A DNA stretch of 64,000 bases from Thecaphora thlaspeos (GCA_900291925.1 UWYS01000006.1:434001-498000), one strand, 5' to 3'; positions 21,663-34,641 are shown, counted from the first letter of the stretch. Notes: generated by a model from the letters alone, not told the origin. Program-made: numbers and translations.

Positions 21663-24600
21663 CTATACAACAGAGTATCGTCCCGGCGCCGTTCCAGGAT
21701 TTCTCGCCTCGGCCTGTTGTTGCAGTTGACACAGACGACGAGATCAAGTAAAAAGTTAGCATACACGGTCCTCGTAACAATCTGGCGCTCTCGTCGTCGG
21801 CTCGCGCTCACCTCCATCGCGGCCTGGGTCGCCTCGACCAGCAGCCTCTGGATCTCCAGCACGGCATGCTCCACCATCTCCTGGTTGTTACTCTCGATCA
21901 GCAGCTGCAGCTTGGGCGGATCGCCCGGCTGCGGCTCGGTGCCTTCCTTGTAGAAGACGCCCTTGTTGGTGATCGAGGCGCCAGTCGACTCGATGAGGTG
22001 AACCATCGTCTCCTTGTTCGTGATGCGCCACCGCGCCCGCTGCGGGAAGTCGTTGATCGGCACAATGGCGTGGAAGTCGGTCGCGTCCGGGTCCTTGGGC
22101 TTGCGTCCGCGCTGCTGCTGCACCGCCTCCGAGGCGAGACGTGCCGCTTCCTTGCGCTCCTGCGCCTGCTTCCGGATCGAGTCGAGGATGGCGGCCAGCT
22201 TGGTCGTATCGGCCCCGCGCGCCCGTGCCGCCTCCAGCGCGGCCTCCTGCGCCTTCATCTGGGCCGCCTCGCGCGCCTCCTTCTCGGCGTCCTCCTTGCC
22301 CTTCTTCTCCTTCTCCTTGTCCTCGTCCGCTCCGGCGGGAGCTCGCACCTTGTTGTCGCGCACAGAGTCCGGGGCAGCACCCTGCTTGATCTCGATCTTC
22401 ATGCTCTGGATCTTGTTGAGCTGGTCGTCGGACGCCGCCGGTTCGCCGCGACCCTTGCTCTCGTCCTCATTCGCGTCGCCGACGGCGCCGGCGCCGGGAC
22501 CCTTGTCGTCGTCTCCGCCCTCGCCGTAGGCGTTCCGCTGTGCTTTGAGCGTCTTCTCACGGTCCGTCTCGAGGCGTTCAAGACCTTTGCCGCCGAATCC
22601 CGAGCCAGCGGCGTGCGCCTTTCCGGCGGCGAGCTTCTCCTTGAAGCTCTGGTAGAGCGCATCGAGCTCGGCCGGGACCGCCGCCTTGCTCGCCTTGAGC
22701 GCGGCGATGATGTCCTTGGCGTAGCGGTCCTGCTGCGGCGTGATGAAGGTGATGCAGGTGCCCTTGTTGCCCGCGCGGCCCGTCCGTCCGGCGCGGTGGA
22801 CGTAGTCCTCCATGTGGTTGGGCGCGTCGTAGTTGATGACTAGCTTGAGCTGCTTGACGTCCAGCCCTCGCGCCGCGACCGAGGTGGCCGTGACGATGGG
22901 GACGTTGCCCGCCTTGAAGTCAGAGATCGTCTCGTCGCGGTCCACCTGATCCTTGCCTCCGTGCAGCGACATGGTGACGTAGCCCTTCTTGATGAGCTCC
23001 TTGAGCAGGTCGTCGGCCGACTCTTGCCGCTCCACAAAGATGAGCGTCCGGGCATCCTTGTCGGCGTTGTAGACGTCGCCGAGGATCTCGAGCAGGAGGT
23101 TGAACTTGCTGGCTTCGTCGCGCACCTCGACAATCTGATCGATCTCGGCCGCCACCACGCTGCGCCCGCCGACGGTGATCTCGAGCGGCTTGTTGCGTAG
23201 CACCTTGCGCGCAAGGCTCTCCATCTGCTTGGGGAAGGTGGCCGAGAAGAGCACCGTCTGGCGATCCGGCCGGATGTTGTTGACGATCTTCATCACCTGT
23301 GGCTCAAAACCCATGTCGAACATCCGGTCCGCCTCGTCGAGGACGAGGTAGGTGACGCGGCGCAGGTTCGTCACTCTTCCGGAGTTGGCGGTGAGCAGGT
23401 CGATCATGCGCCCAGGCGTCGCGACGACGATCTCAGCCGTCTTCTTCATCTCGGCGATCTGCTCCGAGATCGGCGCGCCACCGTAAACGCAGGCGGCGCG
23501 CAGCCCGAGCGCCTTGAGGAACGGCTTGCTCTCGCGGTAGATCTGGACGGCCAACTCGCGCGTCGGCGTCATGACGATCCCAATCGGGCCCTCGGCCGGC
23601 TCGACGGGGCGCTGGTCTTTGATGTGGCGGAACATAGGCAACAGGAAGGCCATCGTCTTGCCGGAGCCCGTCTTGGCGACGCCGATGATGTCGCGGCCGG
23701 ACATGATGGCGGGGATCGCCTGGCTCTGGATTGAGGTGGGCGCCGTGTAGCCGAGGCGCTTGATCACGTCGAGGCAGCTGGCGGGAAGGCCGCAGTGCGA
23801 CCACTTTGTCAGCGGCTTGGGGCAGTCCTTGCCGCGCACAGCGATGGCGTCGAGCTCGATCCGGAGCATCTCGGCCTGCTCTTCAGTCATTTCCTCAATT
23901 TCGGCGGGAGGGTGGTAGAAGACCTTGCGGAAGGGCTCGTAGTCCATCTTGGCGTGGTCGACGGTGGGTAGATCCTTCTTCTTGACCTTTTTGGCGGCGA
24001 TGGCGATGAGTTCCTCGGCCGCCATGCCGATCTGGTCGAGCTCGTCCTTCTCGACCTCGACGTCGCCTTCCTCGCCATCGCTCTCGTCGACACCGAGCAC
24101 CTGCGCCTGCTGCCTTCGCGCGCTTGGCTTGTCGAGCTTGAGACGGTCCTCGTCGTCAACCTGCTTGACCTCGCTCCTGATCGTGTTCATGAAGACGTCG
24201 AGCGGATCCTCTTGGTCGTCGTCCTCGTCCATGATGTTTGCCGGCTTGACGAGCGCAGCGAGCGGGTCCTCCGGCTCGTCTTCGCTGTCGTCGCCACCCT
24301 CGAGATCGGAACCAGTGCCGACCTTGCCTCCGGCGCCGGGCTTAAGCAGCGGGTCCATCGGCGGGAGCGTGAAGCGCTTCAGCTGCGGTTTGACCGGCTG
24401 CTCTGCTGTATCGTCCATGGCCGAGGCCGAGCCTAGCTTGCGCTTTTCGAAGTCCGGCCGAAGAGCGAAGCCTCGTAGACCTTTCGCGTTGATGGTGGTG
24501 GGACCGTCCGATGCAGAGGGGCCCGGAGCGGCGAGGCCGGCGATCGACTGCGCTCTCGCCTTTGCCTCTTCGAGTGCCTTTTTGGCGGCCTGCTTTTTCC

Positions 24601-25369
24601 TCCATTCCTCGAGGCGGGCCTTTTTTGCACGCTTCGCCTCTTCAGCGGCGGCGTCGGCCAGATCACTGGGGTTGGGCGTCCCAGTGGCAGGGCTGGCACT
24701 GCCTGGAGACGCAGCGGCGGTGGAGAGCGGCAGTTGCGGCGGAGGACCAGGCCTGAGCGAGGGTGGAGGTGGTCCCGGCGGTGCAGCGGGTCTGCCAGGC
24801 AGGAAGGCTGGCGATGCGGCTGTCGGTCTGGGAGGGAGGGCGTGAGATGGCGCTGATGGCGACATGGGATGGGGGCTGCCAAAGTCTGGCGATCCTGAAC
24901 GCTTCCTCGATGGGAGGGGAGACGATGCTGCCGGGCCGTTCAGGCTGGCTGCAGGCTGACCAGCGGCGCAGGAATAGTAGTTGCTGTTTCGATGCGACGG
25001 TGGCTCGTCGCAGCCCCTGCGATTCCTGCTGCTGCTGCTGCTAGCGCCGGAGGAGTGCGCTTCGTCCCTGGACGTCCTGTGCCTGCCTGCATCGGTGGCG
25101 CGGTCTCTGGGGCGCTCGTGGTCCGTGTAGCTGGTCCTGTCTCTGTGGCGGGAGGAGTCGCGGTAGCGGTCATAGTGACGACGGTCGTCTCTGTCGCTGT
25201 GTTGATGGCGGTGGTGGCGGTGGTGGCGGTCGCTCTGAGGGTACCTTGAGCTTGAGGAGGCGGCGGCGGGGTGGTGTGGGGGAGGGGAACGGGAGTGTCG
25301 TCTGGTCGGTTCACGATCGCGGCTTCTGTAAGAGGCAGGGTCATGCTTACTGCTGCGATCGGGCGGCAT
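21663..25369 (-). CDS. PRP5: PRP5, DEAD-box ATPase of the spliceosome
   Basis: Two exons, 25369-21812 and 21713-21663, giving 1,202 aa. The GTGAGC donor and ACAACAG acceptor restore the conserved tail [16 protein letters not shown]. Prp5/DDX46 remodels U2 snRNP during branch-site recognition. The N-terminal ~250 residues are Arg/Ser/His/Asp-rich (RS-like), followed by a Lys/Ala coiled stretch and an acidic region ([16 protein letters not shown] and similar). The helicase core has the Q motif region [19 protein letters not shown], motif I AKTGSGKT at about 565-572, [16 protein letters not shown] at 678-681, SAT, and motif [10 protein letters not shown]. Downstream are a charged Lys/Glu helix and the Prp5-type KH-like C-terminal domain ([21 protein letters not shown]). 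Prp28 and Dbp2 lack this tail, which supports Prp5. Confidence 0.93.
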
Positions 25370-25746
25370 GGGGTTGCGGGATGGATGTGGGCAAAGAGGT
25401 GGGATGTATAAGGATGGGGATGGGAGTGGAGAGAGAGAGAGAGAGAGAGAAGCGGTGGCGAGGAAAAGCGAAGAGTGGGCCCTGCGGCCGCGCGCTCGCT
25501 CTCGTCCTTTGCTCCTCGTCAGACCTCGCAGCTGACAGCTGAGTCAGCCGCCTGCCAGCGCGCCCTTCTTTTATTTATATTTATATCTTCCTTATTCCCT
25601 TTGCCCGGCGCGTCCTCCTTCCTCCCTCTCACCCTCTTACCACACACCCACCTTCCCCATCCTGCCAGCGCTCAACCCCTCCCCCTCCCCCTCCCCCTTC
25701 CAACCTCTTCCAGCGGCCACGTTACGCCCAACCAGCATACATCGCC
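25370..25746. promoter_or_regulatory. Divergent promoter region between PRP5 and the TRF4-type gene
   Basis: A 377-nt spacer with a (GA)11 tract, a TATA-like stretch TTTATTTATATTTATATC at about 25570-25587, and C/T-rich leader sequence (about 25660-25710) just before the TRF4-type start. Confidence 0.55.
25429..25450. repeat. (GA)11 microsatellite in a divergent promoter
   Basis: A perfect 22-nt GA tract about 60 nt upstream of the PRP5 start codon. Confidence 0.93.
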
Positions 25747-28353
25747 ATGGAAGTCAACGCTCACGCCTCCACGTCGGCACCTGCACCACCGCCCCAACCT
25801 ACAGACGTAGCAGCACCAACAACCGCAGCCACAGCATTCGGCTCAGAGGACTATATCGCCTTTGACTTTGGCCACGACAACACCAGAGCAGACCACCCCC
25901 AACATTCCACAGCCGCAAACGGCGCAGACGCAGACGCAAATGACAGCCAGCCTGCCCAGCACCCACGCAGCGGCGCCAAGCCCACCAACACCACCGCCCC
26001 GCCCTCGTCCTCCGCCTCAAGGCAGGTGGCCGGCAAGAAGCGAAAGATAGACCAGAGGCACGACGACGCAAAGACAAAACAGGAGCGCAAAGAGGCCCGC
26101 TCCCGCTACACCCCTTGGTCCGCCGACGTAGACTGGCACCGCTGCCGCAACGCCGCAGAGATGCTCCACTGCGAGCTCATGGCCTTCGACACCTGGCTCG
26201 CTCCCACCTACGCAGAGCACGAGACGCGCATCATGGTCATCGACCTCATCGCCAGGGCCATCAAGGGCAGGTGGAGCAACGCCCAGGTCTACTCGTTCGG
26301 CAGCCAGGAGACCAGGCTCTACCTCCCGCAAGGCGACATCGACCTCGTCGTCGTCAGCGACACCATCGACTACCAGCCCAGGGAGGCGGTGCTGCGTGCC
26401 ATGGCCGCCACCCTCCGCCAGCACAACCTCGCAACAGAGGTCCAGGTCATCGCCAGGGCAAAAGTGCCCATCGTTAAGTTCGTCTGCACCTACGCTAGGC
26501 TCCGCGTCGACATCTCGGTCAACGAGGTCAACGGCCTCTCGGCGGCCAAGTACGTCAACAGCTGGCTGCGGAAGCAGCCCAGCATGCGTCCGCTCGTCAT
26601 GGCCGTCAAGCACCTCCTCGTGCAGCGCGGCATGAGCGAGGTTTTTTCCGGCGGCCTCGGCAGCTACAGTGTCATCATCCTCGTCATCAGCTTCCTCCAG
26701 CTTCATCCGAAGGTCCAGCGCGGCGAGATCGACCCGGCCCGCAACCTCGGCGTCCTCTTCCTTGAGTTTCTCGAGCTCTACGGCAAGAACTTCGGCTACG
26801 ACAACTGCGGCATCTCGATTCGCGGCAAGGGCGGCTACTTTAGCAAGGCGAGGCGCGGCTGGAAGGACGAGCGGAGGCCCTTCATGCTCTGCCTCGAGGA
26901 CCCGCACGACCCCACCAACGACATCTCGCGCGGGTCCTATGGCATTCTCAACATCCGGGCCGTCTTTGCGGGCGCGTTTGACATCGTCACCGGCGCCATC
27001 TGCCAGAAAGGCAGCGGCGCCGCCGACCGAGCAGCGGCCGCATCAGCCAAGAAGCCCAAGCACCACATGTTTGGTGCCGACTCGGACGAAGAAGAGGACG
27101 AAGACGCCCTGGCGCGCCGCCTGCTGCTGGAAGAGTCTCGCGGCGGCGGCGTCAGCAACCCGGACGACAAGGATCCGAACAGCCTGCTCGGCACGATCGT
27201 CGGCGTCTCGAAGGTGATGATGAAGCAGAGGAGGGAGATGGAGGACCTCTACCATTCGGGCGCGTTGCAGAACCGCCTTGGCAGGCCGCCGCCGCTCTCT
27301 TCGCCTCCGCCAGCAGACCGATACGTGCGCGCCCCGCCGCAGCCTCCGGCCAATGCGCCACGAGGGCCGAAGGGCAAGGCGCAGCGAGAAAAGGAGAAGG
27401 AGAGGGAGAGGGAGAGGGAGAGGGAGGCGCAGCAGCTGGGCCCCTCGCCCAAGAAGATCAAGGGACAGGCGCAAAAGCTGGCGCGCGAAGCAGCGGCATC
27501 GTCGTCGCACCGCGGCAACGCTTCGGATCCCATCAGCTTCTCGAGCTCGCCGGAACGAGACGTCGCACCGCCGACGCTGAGCATCCGCGGCGCAGCCGCT
27601 GACAATCGGCAGGTGAACGGGCGTGGACCAGCCAAGGGTGGCGCTGGCAGCAGCAGCGGCCGAGCATCGCGCTCATCGTCGCCCGAGATCGTCGACGAAG
27701 CCGAGCTAGCAGCCAGCCAAGGGTTCTCATTTTCGAGCGGATCCAACTCCAACCCTAGCCAGAACCGAGGCGAGGCGCTCATGGGCATATCGAGGGATGC
27801 TTCGCAGACACATCTGCATGCGAACGGAATGATTGAGATTCTCTCCGGCAGCGAAGAAGAAGACTCACGATACAACGCTCCGAGGGCGAAGCGATGGAAG
27901 ATGGCACACGGCGAAGATACGATGCTGGACGATCGCGCTGCGGACCTTGAGAAGCTGTCAAAGACAGCGCCCAGTACGTTCGTCGACGACTCGTCGGATG
28001 ATGCAGCCTCTCTTGTCGGTGACGCCCGAGGGACGCCCCAGCGGAACGGCAAGGGCAAGGGCAAAGGTCGGGGCAAAAGCCAAGACGGCACATCCACGCC
28101 CGCACCCGGGGAGACGTCAGAAGGCGGACCGCGTCGCAGTCGTCGACTTAGCGCACAGTCATCATCAACCAGCCCTGTGAAGCACACACCAGGTCTCGAG
28201 AAGGTCGACGAGACGATATCAGGGACTACGTCGTCGACTCCGGCCGCGAGGAGTCCAAAGAAGTTAACAAATAGAGCTAGGAGGGATTTCTGGACGGCTA
28301 AAGGCGCTGTTTCGCCCAAGGAGAGAGAGGGCTACGTGGATGAGCAGCAATGA
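25747..28353 (+). CDS. Non-canonical poly(A) polymerase of the TRAMP complex (TRF4/TRF5/Cid14 type)
   Basis: Single exon, 868 aa. TRAMP adds short poly(A) tails that mark aberrant nuclear RNAs for the exosome. After an Ala/Pro/Thr-rich N-terminus, the nucleotidyltransferase core starts at about residue 120 (TPWSADVDWHRCRNAAEMLH). It carries the catalytic signature SFGSQETRLYLPQGDIDLVV, with Gly185-Ser186 and metal-binding Asp197 and Asp199. The third Asp is likely in LRVDISVNEVNGL. The PAP-associated domain follows (GSYSVIILVISFLQLHP, LGVLFLEFLELYGKNF, DPHDPTNDISRGSYGILNIR). This places it with Trf4/5 rather than canonical Pap1. The C-terminal ~400 residues are low complexity, including a GAGAGG-encoded run of Glu/Arg pairs near 27380-27430 and Lys/Gly-rich basic patches likely to bind RNA. 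The promoter is shared with PRP5. Confidence 0.92.
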   Translation: MEVNAHASTSAPAPPPQPTDVAAPTTAATAFGSEDYIAFDFGHDNTRADHPQHSTAANGADADANDSQPAQHPRSGAKPTNTTAPPSSSASRQVAGKKRKIDQRHDDAKTKQERKEARSRYTPWSADVDWHRCRNAAEMLHCELMAFDTWLAPTYAEHETRIMVIDLIARAIKGRWSNAQVYSFGSQETRLYLPQGDIDLVVVSDTIDYQPREAVLRAMAATLRQHNLATEVQVIARAKVPIVKFVCTYARLRVDISVNEVNGLSAAKYVNSWLRKQPSMRPLVMAVKHLLVQRGMSEVFSGGLGSYSVIILVISFLQLHPKVQRGEIDPARNLGVLFLEFLELYGKNFGYDNCGISIRGKGGYFSKARRGWKDERRPFMLCLEDPHDPTNDISRGSYGILNIRAVFAGAFDIVTGAICQKGSGAADRAAAASAKKPKHHMFGADSDEEEDEDALARRLLLEESRGGGVSNPDDKDPNSLLGTIVGVSKVMMKQRREMEDLYHSGALQNRLGRPPPLSSPPPADRYVRAPPQPPANAPRGPKGKAQREKEKEREREREREAQQLGPSPKKIKGQAQKLAREAAASSSHRGNASDPISFSSSPERDVAPPTLSIRGAAADNRQVNGRGPAKGGAGSSSGRASRSSSPEIVDEAELAASQGFSFSSGSNSNPSQNRGEALMGISRDASQTHLHANGMIEILSGSEEEDSRYNAPRAKRWKMAHGEDTMLDDRAADLEKLSKTAPSTFVDDSSDDAASLVGDARGTPQRNGKGKGKGRGKSQDGTSTPAPGETSEGGPRRSRRLSAQSSSTSPVKHTPGLEKVDETISGTTSSTPAARSPKKLTNRARRDFWTAKGAVSPKEREGYVDEQQ

Positions 28354-28644
28354 GAGGGCGGTGAAGAGTGTTTCAGCGGATGGAGAGAGACGAGCTTGGT
28401 TGAGGCACTTACCACGGCGGCGCAGTTGCGGGCATTGATGTACATTCGCGGGCGCACAGCGTACAGCAGCGGCATGGCTCACATCGCACGATAGCAGCGT
28501 CACACAGCATAGCAGAGCAACGTCCAGCGACACCGTATCGCATCGCAGCCCAGCACGGGTCTAGACATCTGCTTGGATCGCATTTCTTCATTTGTATAGC
28601 CCAGCCGCATCTGACTCTACCCTACTCGCAAGCAAGCCGAAACG

Positions 28645-31600
28645 CTACGGAGCGACTCCTTCCTGCCCTTCCTGCCCCGTCTTCTCTTGCGTCTGCTCGA
28701 CTTGACTCTCACCTTGCACCCCTGCCTCTGTTGGTGCATCGGCAACTTCCGCCGGTTCAGCAGCAGCAGCAGCGGCGGCGGGCGGCGGCGGCGGCGGCGG
28801 AGGAAAGACATCCTCCATCAAACCAGGCAGGAACCTCTGGACCCTGTCGAACGTCACCGCCCACAGGGCGGCCTGGTTGGTCGTTCTTCCATCCGGCACG
28901 CCGGCCGGAGGAGGGGGCAAGAGGAGGTTGCTCGCCGACATTACGAGGAGGACGTTTTTGAGGTTTTCAGGAATCGCTTCCGTCAACGCATCTTTCCTCC
29001 CTTTCTCCCCTCTCGCTACTCCTGCCCTTCCACCACTGCTGCTGCCAGTACCGCCGCCGCTGGTGAACATCCTGTCGAGCAAGTCCAAGATCTTGCACCA
29101 GAGCTGTTCGAATCCCCTCTCGCTCCCCTCGCTGAGCTTGACCATGAGGTGGAGCAGAGTCTTGCAGACGAGCGCACAGGCTCGGATGCGCGTCTCCAGC
29201 ATACCACCGGGGTTGTTCGTAGGGTCGATCTGGTAGATCTGCGGCTTGAGGAGCTCTTCGAGGAGTGGGAAGAGGATGTCGTGGAAGAGCAGCGTGAGTT
29301 GCGGAGAGGTCGAAGTGGTGAGCAGCTCAGGGGCGAGGAGACAGCGTTGCAGCAGGATGATGGACGATTGCCGGACAGACGAGTGCATGTTGGTCCACTG
29401 GCGCGCGAGAGAGTGGAGGAGGGGAGGCCAGTACGTTCGCCAGGCTGAGTCGTGGTCGAGCGAGAGAGAACAGGAAGCGCAAGTAAATGTCAGTCGGTCT
29501 GTAGCCGTCATCTGGATCGCGAGTGATCAACGCCGCAACTCACCCTGATCCTCGCCCATCTTCGACTCCCGCATGATCCTCGGCACCTCGTTCTTGAAAC
29601 CCTCGAGCAGCTTCACGGCCTCGCACCCGCGTTCCTGCTGGACCTTTTCGACATCGGCCATCTCCTTCTTCTCGGTCAGCGTCGTCCGGCGCTGCGGCGC
29701 CTCGCGGTTGAGCATATTGCGCCACGCCGTCGTGTCGGCGCCACTGGCAAACTCGCTCAGCAGTGCGACGGCCTGGAGGAAGTTGTCCGGCGTCAGCAAC
29801 GCCGATGCACCGTTGCCATTCTCGCCCACCGTGGCCGCCTTGGCCGCCTCGAAGGCCAGACGCGCGGCGTCGGCGTTGCGGACGTTGGCGTTGTCGCCGA
29901 TCAGGGCAAAGATGAGGCCCCACTCGGTCTGCGAGCGGGCAAACCGCGGGTTCTCGCGCAGAATGTCTTTGAGGCCCGCCAGCAGCTGCTTGGAACCGGC
30001 CACGCGCACCTCGGTTGGCAGCTCGCGAAGCAGATCGAGCGAAAGAAAGAGCTGATCGCGCAGATCGTCCTCCAGGGCGGCGTGCTTGAGGAGGCGCAGC
30101 AGGGCCGCCACCTCGCGTTCGACCAGGGTAGGGTGGTACGACTTGGCCGATCGCAGGACGGCCGACACATGATCAAGCGCCACCGGCCAGACATCGCCGA
30201 GCTGCTCGCGAGCGCCGGACGCGATCGAGACCATCATCTCGAGCGTAAAAACGACCTTGGCGTCATACGGCAGAGCGCCGTTGACTAAAACGCTCTGCGG
30301 GTTCGTTGGCGTCGAGGAGCCCTCCGGCGTCGCGCCCTGCTCCCGTGTGTAGAGCCGCTCGACCGTCAGCGCATCGGCGAGACCCTTGAGCGCGTTCATG
30401 GCGTGGATCAGCGAGTCCGGGCTGAGGTGCTGGATCTGGTCATAGAGCTCCTCGATCCGGCATGATGCGACGCAGTCGACGGTGCAGAGGGTCGCCTCGA
30501 TGTCCTCCGCGTTGGCCTCGTAAGGCGCTGGGTCATTGGCCGAGTACGAGGGCGAGAGCAGATAGGACGACAGCGTGCTGAACAGCCCTCCACCCTGCGC
30601 CCGCGGGTCCTGCATCGGAGGTCCGGGCAGCTTCTTGGGCTTCAGCGGGATAGGTACCATTCCGTGGAAGAAGTCGAACATCTGGAGCATTGGAGTCGGC
30701 AGAAGCGCGTTTGCAAAGAGGTTCTTGAAGATCTCAAAGATGTCGGACCATCCCGAGCGGATCGCGTCGCAGTTGCCGTTGGCGATCGTAAAGAGGACGA
30801 CAGCGGCCAACTGACCCTTGAAGTTGACGCCGAAACGCACCGAAAGCGGGCTGACGGTGATCTGCTGGCCCTCGACCTCGAGCGTCGCGTTGGCGGCTGC
30901 CGCCTGCGGGACCGATGCGTCAAGGAGACCGGTTGCGCTGGCGAGGCTGTGGACCATGAAGTCGAAGATCTCGGTCATGCCAAAGTTGCTCGCAAGGATG
31001 GCGCACTGCCGGATCCCGGAGATGGCACGCTCGACCATGTACTCGTCACGGAACGACGAAAAGGCGAACGCGATGCTCGAAAAGATCGGCTTCCAGCTGC
31101 TCTCAAACATCTCGCGGTCGAACGCAGCGGTTCTGCTGACGCTCAGCGTTCCCGCTGTCCTCGAGCGCCGGAGCACTTCCTTCCAGGCATAGTCGAAGCC
31201 GAGCTGGCCCGCGTGCTCCTCGGGCATCACGATCTCGCGCCGGCGAATGGTATCATAAATGCTGCCGAGGTAGTCGTTGTCGAAGTCGGCGCCCTTGTTG
31301 ACGCCGCGAAGGTTGCGCTTGTAGTCTTCGACCGACATCCGCGTCTTGTTCTGCGGGTTGTGCAGGTCGGTGTTGAGCATGATGACGGAGAAAGCGAGCA
31401 CATAGACGGCGTCCTCGCTCGCGATGCCCGGCGGCTCGGCGGCGAAGTAGGTCTTGGCAAAGATCTCCGTGATCCTGTCGATCTGCTGCGCCTCGCCAGG
31501 CAGCCGGAACGACTCGAGCATCTCGCGGAGCGCCTCGGCGATCGGCTTGTCCTTGAAGTCGAACAGCCCGATGAAGGCCTTGAGCACCTCGACGTTGGCC

Positions 31601-34158
31601 GGCCGTGAGATGTAGTCGCCGAGCAGCTTCTTGTCGAGCCGCGGGCATTCCTTAAGGAAGCGGGCGATGTATGTCGCCCTCGGGACACTCTCGTCGCTGG
31701 TGTCGATCAAGCCTTCCTTTTCGAGGTAGGCGAGGCCGTCCTTGGGCTTGGCGTTGAAGCGCGCCGCGCCCGCGAGGATTGCGGCTTTCTTGCTCTTCCG
31801 CTCCGACAGCGGTGCAAAGATCTCGTGGTCGTCGTGCGTTGTAGTATGTGTGCCCCCGGTACCGTGCTCGTACTCTTGCCTGGCCGTGACCGAGGCGATG
31901 AACGACAGCAGCGCATCGAGCGCAAACAGCTGAACACTGTCCTGCTGGCCGGGCTGCTGCGGGTTGGTGGCGTGGACGGCTCGGCAGAGGAAGTGCATCA
32001 TCTTGGCGTAGAGATCGTCGCAGTCGACGTCGCAGTCGTAGTTGGTCCACAGATCGACGAGGTAGTCGGATGGCTGGTCGTGGTCGAAGAAGCGGAAGAG
32101 CAGCGCCAACGTCTCGAGCAGCAGCTCTCGGGCTTCGCCCTGTGCGGGCGCACGTTCGGACCCCTTGGGTTGAGGGGGAGCCGGCGGCGGCGCCGGAGAA
32201 GCGCTCGATGAGGCGTCCGACGCTCTACCTGCGCCGGTGCTCTGCGGCCGGTCATTCCATGGCTGTGCCGACAGCGGGAACGTCGGCGCGAGCCGGTCAA
32301 TGAGAAAATTGAGGAAGAGCTCGTGCTGCAGCTTGAGGTGCTCGCGCATGTTTTCGAATAGCGTCGAGATGCAGCGGAGGCTGAGCGAGAGAACCGTCGG
32401 GTTGTCGGTCCGCGCGAGCACGAAGAGATTCTTGCATGCCGTGTCCTGGACAATGGTGCGCAGCGAAGGGAACCGACCGATCGACTTGCCGGCGGCCTCG
32501 AAGACGCTCGCCAGCAGCGACAGCCCCAACAGGCGCATCGACTCAGTGTGCTGCTGGTTGGTAGGGTCGAGCAGCGATACGAGCACGCGCAGCACCTCTT
32601 TGGCGGCCGACAGGCCGAACGACTGCACGTCAGAGGGGGCGAAGAGGGTGTACTGCTCGCCATTAACATCTCCCCCCTCGTTATCGTCGGCACCTCCCCG
32701 CGAGCTGCTTGCGACAGTGGTAGACTGGCCGTCGGAGTCTTGCACCTCCGAAATGCTCCTGCCATCGTCTCCGTGTTCCTCGGCGGCCGTTGAGAATGCG
32801 CAATCCTCGGCGCCTGCTGTAGATGCTGCCTCCGCTGCGGCGGCCTCGGCCTCCTCCGCCTCGCCGATGGCTTTGAGATCCTTGAGCGACTGTGCTGCTG
32901 CGGCGGGGAAGGCGTTGCTGGTCGGATCTGGCATCGTCATTCTCCTGCGCTTCTTCTCGTCCAGTGCGGCATCCTCGCCGACCGGGTCTGCAGCCAGCGT
33001 CTCGTGATCCGGCACATTCGGATCGGCCGAGTAAAACTCGTCCGCCGTCGTCGAAATCGAGGCCAGCCGGCTGAAGAGAGATCGCAGCATCAAGACCATC
33101 GACTGCTCTGCCGTCCGGCGCAGCAGATTGCTCAGCCGCATTTGGCAGCACATGCTGAGGCCCGTCTCCATCATCTCGCAGATCCCGTCGTCGCCGAGGC
33201 AATCGGCGAGCGCCCTCTGGCGGGGCGGGAGGCCCTCGCGAAGGCCTTGCTCGGACATTGGCGTGAGCGTCCCGCCGCCATTGCCGGGCTCACAGACGAG
33301 CTCTTGCATCACGGCCAGGATCCGCAGCAGCACCAATTCGTCGGCGCTGGCCTCGGATGCTTCGAAGCGGCAGTGACTGGTGGCGTGGGCGATCTCGGCG
33401 ACGGCGACCTTTGCGCCAGGCGACGAGAGCCGGATCAGGCCGTACGCCAGGAAGCGGTGGATCGACTGCAGCGCGGCCGAGGTAATGGGACCCGTCGTCT
33501 TGGGACTGAGGATGATCCGGAGGAATGGTGAGATGAGGAGAGGGAGAGGGAAGGCCGAGATGTTGGGGCACTCCCGAAGCTGTGCACGCAGCACCGCGAA
33601 GCCGGTGAGTAAACCGACGCCGTCGTCATTCTTACCGTCGGCAGCCGATGGATAGCCCATCCGCCGAGCTAACGCGATCGTCGGTGTCGGTGTCGGTGTC
33701 GGCTCCGCCTGCTTGCCTTTTGCGTTGGTCCTCAGGCCCATGCTGGCGCTCAGACCCGAGGCCGATGGTGGACCTGCGGTGACCTTGCCGTCCGGAACGT
33801 CAGCAGAGCTCAGGGCGCTGGCAGTGATAGGTGTGGTATGAGCGAGGGCGGACGTAGCGCCGGCGAGCGATGCATTGGCCAGACCGTACGAGGTGAGGCC
33901 GCTGAAGGCCGCCGAAGAGGCCGCGCTCCACCGCGTGTTTTTGCGCATCGCCGACGTGACGGCAGAAATCTCTGCCAGAACCAGATGCAGCTCGTGCGAC
34001 TCGAGTCGGGTCTTGAGCTTTGTCGGCGGGAGCGGCGGGAAGGTTGCCGCGGTCGGCGTCGAGAGGCCGCCGCCACCACGCTGGCCCTGTGGAGTGGCCG
34101 ACCGAAACTTGGCTCGCGGGCCCTTGGCAACTGCACAGACGCCGATCGACGAGCTCAT
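28645..34158 (-). CDS. GEA/GBF1-type Sec7 ARF guanine nucleotide exchange factor
   Basis: Two exons, 34158-29544 and 29444-28645 (GTGAGT donor, phase 1), giving 1,804 aa. GEA/GBF1 proteins load GTP on Arf at the early Golgi. The N-terminal DCB-HUS region starts with LKTRLESHELHLVLAEISAV and includes the HUS box (LFLNFLIDRL). The Sec7 domain lies at about residues 800-1000: KPKDGLAYLEKEGLI, then FRLPGEAQQIDRI with the catalytic glutamate (Glu889), then AFSVIMLNTDLHNPQNK. HDS domains follow. The second exon encodes AWRTYWPPLLHSLARQWTNM and the C-terminus. A Ser/Glu-rich insertion of ~130 residues (about 385-510) sits within the N-terminal half, and the last 60 residues contain poly-Pro and poly-Ala runs. 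BIG/Sec7 relatives differ in the N-terminal region. Confidence 0.93.
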
Positions 34159-34641
34159 CTTGGTGGGCGGCGTCCCGGCTCGATACCGCTAAGAAGTAGC
34201 CTTGTGGAGTTGGTAATCGTCGTCGCCGCGATGGACCAGACGGAAGCGAGCAGCGTTTACGGTCGGGATACGTCGGTGTGCGGCAGAGCGAAGACGTCGG
34301 TCCTCTGTGTCGCGGTCGTGTTTCTTTTCCGTCTGCCTTCCGATATGGGCCTGATTGTTATGCGGGTGACGAGGTGATGTCGTGATAGCCGTGAGAAGCG
34401 AGGGCGGTGGAACAGTAGAGTGGTGATGGTGGTCCTCCGTATAGTGCTGGCAGGTAGGAAGGAGCATCGCTGCAAGCCCGCTCACCTGCTGTATGGTGAG
34501 CTGTCACAAAATCCCGCTTTTGCCGGCTCAACCTGGTCCAGGCCTTCAATATGGCCGAGATCATTGTGTAATCTATTTATCTATATATCAAATCATCTCC
34601 TGATAATAAATTGGTTCTTTAGTGTAGCGGTCGCATGTTGC
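34159..34641. promoter_or_regulatory. Upstream region of the ArfGEF gene, next to tRNA-Asn
   Basis: A 483-nt spacer. The end next to the tRNA (about 34550-34630) is distinctly AT-rich compared with the rest of the window and includes CTATTTATCTATATATC. No ORF is supported. Confidence 0.45.
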